Assembly (NCBI GenBank): GCA_963930655.1
Contig: OZ005621.1
Span: 8,419,001-8,483,000 of the forward strand
From: Myrica gale
Taxonomy: Eukaryota > Streptophyta > Magnoliopsida > Fagales > Myricaceae
Direction of reading: 5' to 3'
DNA length: 64,000 nucleotides
The translations under genes and the position numbers were made by a program. How positions within the stretch are numbered: the stretch's first letter is position 1; each line of letters begins with the position of its first letter. The notes under the pieces were generated by a model. It did not search any database. It saw only the letters and a program-made list of their open reading frames with translations, and had not been told where the DNA came from. Positions 12,061-22,472 of this stretch are shown here, one piece after another.

Positions 12061-13122
12061 AAAGCTGCATGCCCCTGTTGTATCACTTTGTTGCAAATAT
12101 ACCCCTGTGGTAAAAAAAATTTGATTTATACCCTTGAGGTACAAGTTTCGTTAAATGCATACCCCTCCGTCTCCTTTCCGTCTGGCTATTTAACGGCACG
12201 TGATGACGTGGCTCACAGGTGGACACTTGGACCAATACTTGTTGAACACGTGTTTTTTTGCCACCTGGAACTGCCACGTCATTTAAAAAAATAAAATAAA
12301 AAACAAAACGTAAAACAAAAAACAAGTAGCAAAAAAAAAGAGAAAACGACAAAAATATTTTCCTAAAGTCAGTAAGTCACATTAATGAAACAAAAAAAAC
12401 ACAAAAAAAAATCAAAAAGCTTAAAAACGTAAAACATAACTTTACCGAAAGAGTCGGGGTGTTTCTTCCCGTCCATACATTCTCCCTCTTCAAATTTTTT
12501 TCCCAATTCACCAGTAGCCCTAACCCCCCACTGGTATACGGAAATTTCAGGCTCCCACACTTTCACCTCGAAGAAGCTTTTCATTCTTGCGATAGCCAAG
12601 ATCTTGATTCGAAGATCCTCCTTTGTATTTTGACCGAACTTAAATTAGGGTTCTTGGTAGATTGGGGAAAAAATTTTCGAAGAGGCGAACGTTACCCATT
12701 TGTGAAGAGGGAGAAGGTACGAAGAAACACCCAAAATCTTTCGGTAAAGTTACGTTTTAAGTTTTTAAGTTTTTTTTGTTTTTTGTTTCATTAATGTGAC
12801 GTACTGACTTTAGGAAAACATTTTGTCGTTTTCTCCTCTCTTTTTTTGCAACTTTTTTTTTTGTTTTTATCATTTTTTTAAAATGATGTGGTAGTTCCAG
12901 GTGGCAAAAAAACACGTGTCCAACAAGTATTGGTCCAAGTGTCCACCTGTGAGCCTAGTCATCACGGGCCGTTAAATTACCAGACGGAGAGGAGACGGAG
13001 GGGTATGCATTTAACTAAAATTTTACCTCAAGGGTATAAATCAAACTTTTTTTTTACCACGGGTATATTTGCAACAAAGTGATACCACAGGGGCATGCAG
13101 CGCATTTAAGCCTAAAAAAAAG
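12061..13122. mobile_element. 1-kb near-palindromic transposon with long terminal inverted repeats
   Basis: About 400 bases at the left (from 'gctgcatgcccctgt') are repeated in reverse at the right (to 'acaggggcatgcagc'), with a spacer of about 250 bases in between. A 16-bp direct repeat, GTTCGTGTAGGAGTTT, flanks it (12045-12060 and 13123-13138). That is longer than the usual 9 bp of MULEs, so either the site was already partly repeated or another mechanism was used. The arms contain 'gccacctggaactgccacgtca' in both orientations. The spacer (about 12470-12720) looks like a genic leader but has no long open frame. Non-autonomous; family not certain. Confidence 0.75.
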
Positions 13123-13963
13123 GTTCGTGTAGGAGTTTGCTTTTGTGGGGTTTGATGCAGAAACCATCAAACGGGGAATACAATAAGATAATAGTCTGTC
13201 CCATCCCAAATGTAAGAGATATTTGTAAGAGTAATGATATACCCTCGCCTATCATCTAACTTCTATTCGACTAAAAATATACGTGGCAGCCATCAAACTT
13301 TTTTAAAAACAAAAACTTTCAAAACACGCAAATGCCGTTCACGGTCAATTTTAAAAAAAAAAAACAAATACTGCACACAACACAAAAATCCCTTTCCCCC
13401 AAAATCCTTTTCCGCAAAAATCCTTTCCCCCCCCAAAAAATTTGTTGCGCCTTCTTCTTACCCTCTTCACCACAAGAAAGCCAACACAGTCCAGGTATAT
13501 CTCTTTCAAATTTTTCTCTGAAAGTTACAGATAGATATATCTAAGCTGTCTTTTCGTTTGAACTCAATTCTTTAAATCACGTTTTATGTTTTGGTCTGGT
13601 TTCAACTCAGTTAAAATAATACTATGTTTGGGAGAAAGAGAAACAAGTGTGTGTTTGTTACAAAGAAGAAAATGGTTTTGTGTGTAGGACAAGGAAAGAT
13701 AGTAAGTGGGTTTATATTGTGCTACACACCAGGGATTAGGAAGTAAACAAACAGTACGTAAATAATGATTGTTCATTAGTTGAATCCCTTTTCACGAATT
13801 AAAAAAATGTGAAGCTCATGTGCTTTTTGGTTTTTCTAGTTGGCCCCATTTGTCACTCAATTTCTTTGTTGTCATACTTTTAATGTACCAGAAAATTAAA
13901 ATATCGTGATGCTGAACTTAATTTGAAGAGTAATGATATACCCTTGACTTGCCAAGGAACGTG

Positions 13964-14232
13964 AGAAGATAAATTGAACACAAGTAAAACTCCATTGCCT
14001 CCAGTATATGACATTCAACATGGCTATCAAACTGGAACTCATGATAGTGTAGCTACTCAGGTAATTTAATAAAAGAAAAAATATTATCAAGATTATGGGA
14101 TTCATATGATATCTTTGGGATTGGTATAAAATATCGAGTACCATCTATAATTTTTTTGTACATAATTTGCAGGGATCTCAAAACTTGGCGTCTGGACCTC
14201 TTGGATTTGACCTTTTTGATTTTGGAATATAA
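13964..14232 (+). CDS. Spliceable gene fragment inside the MULE, unknown protein
   Basis: An open stretch ending at 14060 with donor CAG|GTAATTT joins in frame to 14173-14232, which follows acceptor TTTGCAG. Together they read about 50 residues, including TPLPPVYDIQHGYQTG and, across the junction, ATQGSQNLASGPLGF, ending DLFDFGI and a TAA. The 5' border is not clear: a stop lies just before 13967 in this frame, so an upstream exon is needed; a donor-like site near 13494 (GTCCAG|GTATAT) lies just inside the left TIR. I do not recognise the protein. It may be a captured host gene tail or the remains of the element's own gene. Confidence 0.35.
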
Positions 14233-14699
14233 TCAATCTACAGGTTGGAGTTGCACACTATGATGTCTATTTGTCTATTTTGATCTTTGTAATAACGTGT
14301 TAAATAGCTTTATTTGTTGTGCGTGCAGTCGAAAAATTCTATGGAGAAGAGTGAGACCAAGAAGAAAACGAGAGACTTAAGATTTTGAGCACTAAATCAG
14401 GCTTGGGTCTCTATTGTTGAGGTCATGGAACTGATGTGGAGACACTGATGTACTTGTATAATGCTATGGTGTAATAACTTGTAATTATCCCGCCACATTT
14501 AGGTTGTTAGTAAATTATCCGAGCACTTTTGCATTAGAGTTGTATATGGCACTGATTGTAAGCTTTCAACTTCAGTCTAGTTACCTTTTGTAAGCTTTCA
14601 ACTTCAATCTATTTGCCACTTATATGGCACTGTTGGGTAAATTTGTAAGTTTTTAAAACATGCTTCTGTGATACTATCTAACCTGCCCAACAAAGTTAA

Positions 14700-14925
14700 C
14701 TTTAAAACATGCCTCCAACATGCTCCCTAAGTTGCCCGAGTGAGCGAAATATAATGGGAAAGAAGTTAAATGTAAAACATGCCTCCAACGTGCTCCCTAA
14801 GTTGCTTGAACGAAATAAAGATTCGCTTTGCCTCTCTCTTGCTCCCTAACGTGCCTGAACGAAATATCTAAATAAGTTAAATTTAACACATGCCTCCCTC
14901 TTGCTCCCTAGTGTGCAACTGAAAC
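14700..14925 (+). repeat. Degenerate tandem repeat inside the MULE
   Basis: About four copies of a unit of 50-70 bases built on 'acatgcctccaacatgctc' followed by 'cctaagttgcc' and 'gaacgaaata', clearly diverged from each other. Confidence 0.65.
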
Positions 14926-15875
14926 TGGGTAATACTTGACAGCAACCTACTCTCATTCAACTGAAATATACATATGTCATTTAACACAGTGCAACTACAA
15001 CTTCATATTCAGTAACACATACTCAAACAGCCTAAATACAAACTCAAACTAGGAAACAACCCCAAACACATTCAAATAGCCTAAATACGCATTTCGAAAA
15101 CAAACTTCAACTTGAAATCTACAACTTCCAACTTCCAAACACTCAAATGCACAAATCTACAAACAGATGCAGTCCTCAACATCATTGCAGCCTTGAACTT
15201 GATACAGATGCAGCCTTCAAATTCAAACTTCAGACTTCAATGAAAATAACATCCTCCAAAGAAACTTCAATTCTACTGCAAAAAATTAAAGAGTGCACTT
15301 AGAACCAACTAAAGTAGCCGTATACATCCCATGGTGGAAATTGAAAAACTGAAGATATACATACTTGCAAATTCAGATTCCAAAATGAAGCAAACTTAAT
15401 ATGAAGCTGATAAACAACTCCTTAAACTTCCTAACATGCTGTAATAATCAAACAAATCTACAGAATAGAATCTTCAACGAAAAGTAAAATATAAAAGAAC
15501 AAAAAATTACTTGGAATCATTATTTGACGATTCCAGCCACGTAGAATACCATGCCCAGCCCAAGAACCCATGACATTGATATGAAGCCGGTGAAGAAAGT
15601 ACTCACCTGCAGATTTGAAACGAACGAAAGAGGAGAGGAGAGAGAGAGAGAAGCGACAAATTTTTTTAGGGGAAAGATTTTTGCAAGGAAGGATTTTGGG
15701 GGAACGGGGTTTTTGTGTTGTGCACAGTGTTAGTTTTTTAAAAAATTTGACAGTGAACGGCGTTTGCGTGTTATGAAAATTTCTGTTTTTAAAAAAGTTT
15801 GATGGCTGCCACGTATGTTTTTAGTCGGGTAGAAGTCGGATGATAGTCGAGGGTATATCATTACTCTATTTGTAA

Positions 15876-17745
15876 AGATCTACATTCTACACTACAACTA
15901 CAACATCTCATATGGGAAATAATATCAAGCCCATGGGATGATTGGATCCACACCACATTATTTTTCAAGGTGGTTTGTCGGTGACTATGGAGTTCATCCC
16001 GGTGGAGGAAAAAGACTAAAAAAGAAGAATACCCTCGTTTCTTTTTTTGCAAAACCCGTCTCGTGATTTTTAGTTAAAAGTTTGATTTCCTGTCTCCTTC
16101 CTTTCGTCTGTCCCATTCTTTCTTACTCCTTTTTCTCTCTCTTCCTTTCTCCTAACATATAATCCAATTCATCATTTTTCATCATAAAGCTAAGACATAA
16201 AAGACATGTTCGTTTGACTAAAAATTTTAAAATTTGAATCCAATTTTCTAAATTTATATTCGTAACATTACTCTTACACGCATACCAATACAACTCAACA
16301 TTAACTTTTTCACACATCAATAAAACTCAACAACTTTTATACTCATATCAATAAAACTCAAACATCACTTAAATATTCATACTATTCTTAGAATTCAACA
16401 AATTTTCTCAAAACTAACATGCATAGAGTCTACAAATAAATTCAAAGATCAAAAAGATGAAAAGAAAGAGAGAGATAGAAATCAAACTTTTCGACTTCTA
16501 TGACGAGTTGGGTGGTCGTCACAATCGGTGTGGAAGGGAAATCAAATTTTTAAGATTTTTTTGAAGTGTTTTGAGAGTTTTTAGGTGATGTTTGAGTATT
16601 TGTGTAGAAGATGTTGACTTGTATTGATGTTTGTAAAAAAAGTAATATTGGTATTTGTGTAGAATTAATATTGAGATTGTAATGTTAAAAGTTATATGCA
16701 AATTCTTAAAATTGGATATGAGGAGGATTGGCAAAGAGTTGAACATTTTGAAAAATAACTTATCCTTCAAGGAAAAGTGTAAGTCATTTTCAGCCTTACT
16801 GTGTAAAACTTTCCGTTGACTAACTTCATATTTTCTTTTGACCTCTATTTTTCACCCCTGCCAAACACAAGAGAAGTTGAAAATATTTTAAAGGAAGACA
16901 TTTTCAAGCGAAACAAATGCAGCCTTAGATGTGGCGTACATGTTACATTTAATTTTAAAATTAATATTATTACATTACCTATTTTTTAAAAAAAAATCAA
17001 ATCTTTGGTGATTAAGATATTATTGACCACTTGCTAAAGACTCATCAATATAGTGACTTATTGGTTTTACTTGACATTGTATCTATCTCTACTTCTCTTG
17101 ATAGAAAGGAAGTAGTTAATCTTTAACAAATAATTGGAGAGTCACATATTAGTCACACTCCAGTCCCTTAAATTCTTAATAACTATTTCATAACTGAAAT
17201 TTGATCACCTGTAATTTTATAATAATATAAATAAACATATATAAGTTAAAAAGCATATTAAAATTCTAAAAAATAGTAAATACATTTAATAAAATAAGAT
17301 TTTAATTTGAAAAATCTACACATAATATATTAAAAAAACTTAAAAATCCTTTGAATTGTGCAAATTAAGTTTGCTGTTCTTCGATTTTCAATTGAATTTT
17401 TTATTTTAAAAAATCATATTTATGCAAATTAGTTGCTGGTATCTGTTGCTCGAATATTCTCAATCTTAATAATTTTAAATTAGTAATGAACTCCTTCCGC
17501 TCTATTAAAAAATAATCATTTATTTATTATATTTTCTTTCCCGAATCGATTTCCCTTTGGTTACGAAGCGATTAGTACTGTCTCGCTTGCCGCTGGCGAC
17601 TGCTTCAGAAAGCAAGCGACAGTGACTGCGACACCCATTCTTTTCGCCGCCCCCACCTCAGCCAACTGTCGATCACAATAAAAAAAGAGTTCCCGTTTCA
17701 AAACAAAACAAAAGTCTAAAATAACATATAGAGACGCCCAAAGAG
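15876..17745. other. AT-rich spacer and DnaJ20 promoter; possible MITE at about 16200-16926
   Basis: There is no gene. Between about 16200 and 16770 the left half (many 'aataaaactcaa' phrases) is loosely inverted in the right half ('gtatttgtgtagaa', 'tgatgtttgagtatt'), and 16890-16926 ends like a hAT-type MITE terminus ('gaaacaaatgcagcctta'). I can see an old inverted-repeat element but not its exact ends. From about 17560 the base composition turns GC-rich, as expected for the leader of the next gene. Confidence 0.4.
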
Positions 17746-18971
17746 ATGCTTTCCCCCCCGTATTGCTTCCCCTCCAAACTAGTATTCTCGCCCCGGATAC
17801 CCCCCTGGCTGCTCAGGGCCACCATCAACGATGCGCTCATTACCGAAGAGGCGGCGGCGGCCGCCGTGCTGACTTTCTACCAGCTTCTGGGCATTCCCGA
17901 GTCCGGATCCTTGGTCGAGATCAAGCAGGCGTACAAACAGCTCGCTCGTAAGTACCACCCGGACGTTTCGCCGCCGGGTCAGGTAGAGGAGTACACCAAG
18001 AGGTTTATCCTTGTCCAAGAGGCCTACGAGATATTGTCGGATCCCAGGAGCAGAGCTCTCTATGATAGAGACATGGCGAAAGGTCTCCACCTCGCGTTTT
18101 CGGCTCGAAGACGATACCAGAGCGACGAGGTCTGTATCTCTTTTTAATGTAACTGTTTGATTTCTCTTTATGGTAGTGTCGGATTTTAGTTTTCCCGAGC
18201 AATTTTCCATATTTGTTAATTTGTATTCGTTTCCCCTTGTTGTGCCGATCCATATGGATATTGGAGTTTTGGGGAATTTTGGGTAATGTTGATTTGAGTG
18301 TACGATAGAGAGTAGTTGTCATTATTCTTGGGTTAGCTCTCCAAAGAAAGTTTTTTCTTTTCACTGCGTGTCTTTAGGAAGTTCTTTCGTTCCCAGCTAT
18401 CTCTTTGTTGGACTAACCAGGGCATCAAAGAAAAGAAGCAACATAATTTCTTAACCCTGATTATTGATGAGTCTATTTCTTCTTTTGAAACTTGGTATAA
18501 ATATGAAGGGTTGTCACTTTTTATGCTGAGGCAGAAGCAATTTAGTTTGTAATCTAGGCTGTCCTTTAGGCATATAGTTTTGGAGAGTATGGGAAGGAAG
18601 TTACTTTTCCTGTTTTGGTCTCAAGAAATTTGTGAATTATCCCATTGTGCTTCACTGGATTATTTAAGCACTCATAACGCGCATGGAAACTTGCAAAATT
18701 ACAGTGAGTTCTGAAATAGGAGCTTTCCTAGAGCTTTGCCACTTTTCCTCTTTGCATGTGTTCTTTACTGGAACTTTTGTTTGGACAATTGTGGAGGTTC
18801 TCTGGTTTTCAGACAGTTGCTTTTATCTGAGTTGACTACTCAATCCCCATTGAGGGTTTCCGTGATCCTTGCTTACCTGTATATATATGGGTTTTTGTTG
18901 TTGATCAGGGAATCGAAGTGAGAGGTGAGTGGAAGAATCGTTGGCAAAGCAATCTCAGCTATCTGAGCTGA
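17746..18971 (+). CDS. Chloroplast DnaJ20-like J-domain protein, two exons
   Basis: Exon 1 is 17746-18129 (donor GAG|GTCTGT); exon 2 starts at 18909 after TTGATCAG. The product is 148 residues. Residues 1-40 are Ser/Pro/Ala-rich with few acids, fitting a plastid transit peptide. Residues 43-110 are a J domain with HPD at 71-73 (ARKYHPDVSPP) and the J20-type stretch VEEYTKRF followed by VQEAYEILSDPRSRALYDRD. J proteins stimulate Hsp70 ATPase; Arabidopsis J20 (At4g13830) targets plastid enzymes such as DXS for refolding or turnover. Exon 2 starts like the family (GEWKNRW) but the frame is then lost and a TGA ends it at 18971, about 30 residues short of the usual tail. If the intron is retained the protein ends EVCISF. 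Confidence 0.85.
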
Positions 18972-19071
18972 AGAGAAGAAGGATGAACAAGATGATACAA
19001 AAGGAAATATGTCCTGGGGAGCTCGAATGCGCAGGCAAAGGGATGAATTAACCAATGAAATCATAAACTAG
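18948..19071 (+). pseudogene. Out-of-frame remains of the DnaJ20 C-terminus
   Basis: The conserved J20 tail is still readable, but in two other frames. QLSELKRRR is about 2 bases out of phase with exon 2 from 18953 on, and NMSWGARMRRQRDELTNE, ending at a TAG (19069-19071), is in the third frame. Compared with the family, this needs one net shift near 18945-18952 (an apparent 5-base duplication, caaag/caatc) and one near 18985-18992. Either the gene has lost its tail or the sequence has two small errors. Confidence 0.65.
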
Positions 19072-19239
19072 GTCTTTTTTTTTCCTCCACCTTTTGTGTA
19101 TATATTGCTTCCCACCATATACTACAATGGTGATGTTGAAAGAAGAAACTCGGTTACCATTTATGTTTTTAGCAGATGACTTGGCAATGGCATTGAAAAA
19201 CATTTCCAATAAGCTTGTCTCTATTGTCCATGGCAAACA

Positions 19240-21380
19240 AAAAAAAAAGAGATGAAAAATTACATTTTGGTCAATGTTGAAAGATCAAACTTTTGACGAA
19301 TTTTGCGACCAATCAGTTTCGTTTCTTTCCTCCTACCGTCGAGCAAGGGTTCAAACTAGTTAGATGCTCTAGAGGTATACAGAATAATCCCATATAGAAA
19401 TCACTTTTTTTTTAAAAATGAAGTTATGCTAATAAATTGACAAGAAATTATCAATTGCAACTAGCCACTAGACCAATAGAACAAAAATAGTAGGTATATA
19501 TATATATAAAGTTTAGACGAAATAACATTTTGGCCCTCAAATTATGGGGCAAATGTAACTTTTGGAGGTCCAAATTACCACGTTTGTCGCATGTATGGAG
19601 TCCTCCAACTATAGAAACTTATTTATATATTCGCCTTGATTAGATCCAATAGCTAACATGTGATACAAAAGGATTTAATAGAAGGATGCACATATGATGA
19701 ATTATGTTAGTTCGAATGTTCAATGTAACCAACTTGCTAGTTTGGCTCTCTAAAGAGACATTAACCCTATAAATGGACTTAATTAGAGGTTGTTCGGTTT
19801 AGGTGTTTTTTGAGAATTTTTTGTGTTTTGAGAATTTTTAGGTGATGATAACTTTATTGGTATGCATGTTATAGTTATTTTTATGTGGAGTTAAAAATGA
19901 TGTTTGGTTGTAGAATTTTTTTTATTGTGAGAATTCAAAAAATCATGAGGATTTTTAGGTAACCGAACAGCCTCTTAATTCGGGATACAACATAATTTTT
20001 TCTCCTAAATATTTATGTCGTATAAGTTTATGCTTCCACTAAATTTTTGGCAACATTGTAAAAGCATAATTTCATAGAGCAGTTTTGTAAATCGAAGTTA
20101 AGAAAATAATTTTGTTATTTTACTATTTATGTATTTCATTATATATATAATACTCGAAACTCAGGCACACCTGAGGCAGAGACAGAGTAGTTGTTATTTG
20201 TCTATTTTCTAATTTACTCACTGTGCAAATCAGCATGTTTCGTGGACTGGCGGATTGGAGGGGCAAGCCGGGGCGGCCGCCCCAGCTCCGTTCTATAGGG
20301 CTTTTTTTTACCCCAGCCGCTTCCCTTTGCAAACTATCTTAAACAAATAGCATCATTATTTTCTATATTTATATTATTTCCATGGCCCAAATTTCGTACC
20401 CTTTTTATATTGCACGCCCCAAAATGGGATTTTTTTTGTGTGCCCCAAATTGGGATTAATTTAGTGTTTCTCTATGCTCAAATAGCATTAATTATCAACA
20501 CTAGCTTATGTTCCTCTAACATATCTCTCGAATTTTTCTAACCAGATAAATTTATTGTGCTCCATATTAGAATGGATTTTTACAGCAATAATTTTATAAA
20601 GTATTTTACATCATAATTATTAGTTCAAATTAATATTATTGAGTTTTACTAGGTTGACATTCATCACTATTAGAAATAATACTCATTAATTTAATTTTTT
20701 AGATATATGTTACTTACTACTTCCTAATCGAAATGTGTGTAATGTTTAGAAGTAGTTATTAAATAAACTTAAACTTTTGCAAGATTTTCTAAAAGTAATA
20801 ACACTTATACTTGTAAATTAGCCCTTTTAGAGACCATAACATTTTTAAATTTGAATTGACTTTTAGAGTCTCAATTAAATAAATTTATTATTCATAATAT
20901 TTTTTTAATTATACTATGCAATTAATTCAGGTAGATAATTAAAAAAAAAAGATATACTCAGTATCAAATTTGTAATGAATCCATTTTCAATTTGACCAAA
21001 TTCAAACTTTAATTGCCATCTATAATTGTACACACAATGCCACCTCTCAGTCTCAGCAAATAGTACGGTATGTGTATTTCAATATTTTTAATTCTTTTAG
21101 TTCTTAATTTTTGATATTTTAACTCTAAGACACTTATTGAATTACGTAGAAAAGAAAAATTGTCATTTCGCCTTAGGAGTTTGTCCCCCTCAACTTGAGT
21201 CTTGGTTCCGACTCCATTATCTTTAAGAGGCAGCTTTGAGTGCTGCTAGCACCCTTAATTTACTTAAAACAAGTGAATGTGAAAGTCCCATCACATGACC
21301 AGAGACATGTGGTGGTGGAGGAAGTACGATGCAGCGGTTAGATGGAAAATAGGAAAGGAAAACGATATAACAAAGGAAGA
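19240..21380. other. AT-rich intergenic DNA with transposon scraps
   Basis: No gene is seen. It holds the MITE at 19785-19975, a short (TA)n run near 19496-19508, and a GC-rich palindromic scrap near 20262-20285 (ggggcggccgccccag) followed by 'gccccaaa' phrases, which looks like one end of an old element. Confidence 0.45.
19785..19975. mobile_element. 191-bp MITE, TIR AGAGGTTGTTCGGTT
   Basis: The termini AGAGGTTGTTCGGTT and AACCGAACAGCCTCT are inverted repeats and TAATT is duplicated on both sides (19780-19784, 19976-19980). A relative lies at 41207-41386. The 5-bp duplication does not settle the superfamily. Confidence 0.7.
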
Positions 21381-21390
21381 AGCTGAAACG

Positions 21391-21728
21391 TAGGGGCGGG
21401 CAAACCGGGTTCGGGTTCGAAAATTTCAACCCGAACCCGACCCGGAATTTTCGGGTTTATTTGTGAGGAAACCCGAACCCGAACCCGAAAATATCGGGTC
21501 GAAACGGGTCGGTCCGGTTCGGAAAAGGCGGGTCACGGGGTGATGACGTTATATTTTCGGGTTCGGGTCGGGTTCGGTTTTAATTTCGGGTTTGCTTATA
21601 TACCCGAACCCGAAATTTGGTTTTTATTTACATGTAAACCCGAACCCGCCTAAACCCGACCCGATTGGGTCTAAAACGGGTCGTGCCGGTTCGGGTTGTC
21701 GGGTCTCGGGTTTTTTTGCCCACCCCTA
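21391..21728. mobile_element. hAT-type MITE made of CGGGTT/AACCCG motifs
   Basis: The termini TAGGGGCGGGCAAA and TTTTTGCCCACCCCTA are inverted. A perfect 8-bp target duplication, CTGAAACG (21383-21390 and 21729-21736), indicates the hAT superfamily. The interior is almost wholly degenerate copies of CGGGTTCGGGTT in both orientations. Confidence 0.85.
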
Positions 21729-22472
21729 CTGAAACGAGAGGACTGTCTAAGAAAAGGAAGCAACATGATGAACACAATAGAAAAGGAGAGAGATGTTGGG
21801 AGCCAAGTCATAGAAATGGTGCCAATTAGAATTCTAGGAACCAAGATTTGTCCGGACTGCCAACTAGAGAACAAAAATTGGGATCAGAAAGAATGATAAC
21901 AGGAGACGTAAATAAATGAATGCCACTAATTTCCTTTCCTCTATTTTACATTTCTTGTAAATAAGAGTTCTATGTTACAAATCAAAATTGTGGCGGGCTG
22001 CGAAGACCACATCTAGTTTCCCTCACACTCTTAATTAGAAGAGCTCCTCAGATCAAACAAAAATATACTAAAACTTGCACAAGCTTGTAAATCTCCCTTC
22101 CAAAGCAACCTTCCTAGATTCCCTGTATGAAATGTTCCTGTTGAATAAATTAGTAGTCTGATATGCCACAAGGCAAACCCCCCCCCCCCCTCCCAAATCC
22201 TGCAATGATTCTCTTGAGCTGGCCATGGGATGTAACAAATGCGTTCCAACTGCCAAATGCGTTTCAGCCAACAAAGTCCAAGACCGAGGCAAATCACCAA
22301 CATAGTACTCAATGCGCAAGAGTGCAGTAACAAAAGAATGCAGCAACAAAATTGGAAATTCCATCTGCAAGGGCCAGATGCCACTGTAGTTTCCCCAGAT
22401 CCGACCCTTAGAAGGGTTCCCCGCCTCTGGTAGAGTAGAAGGGGTGATATGTGCCCATTTTGAATACTTAAA

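Larger units (their letters stand above)
13229..15866. mobile_element. Non-autonomous MULE (Mutator-like) with about 210-bp TIRs
   Basis: The ends are inverted repeats of about 210 bases: left 13229-13440, right 15657-15866, with termini GAGTAATGATATACCCT. A perfect 9-bp target duplication TATTTGTAA sits at 13220-13228 and 15867-15875. No transposase is visible in the 2.2-kb interior. It instead holds an exon pair with good splice sites (13964-14232), a tandem repeat (about 14700-14925) and AC-rich sequence. This is the build of a Pack-MULE-type element carrying DNA from elsewhere, though the source of the interior is unknown. Confidence 0.85.

Noticed and set aside
17779-18364. Minus-strand frames over the DnaJ20 exon
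   Set aside because: They are shadows of the GC-rich first exon; the plus strand has a full J domain.
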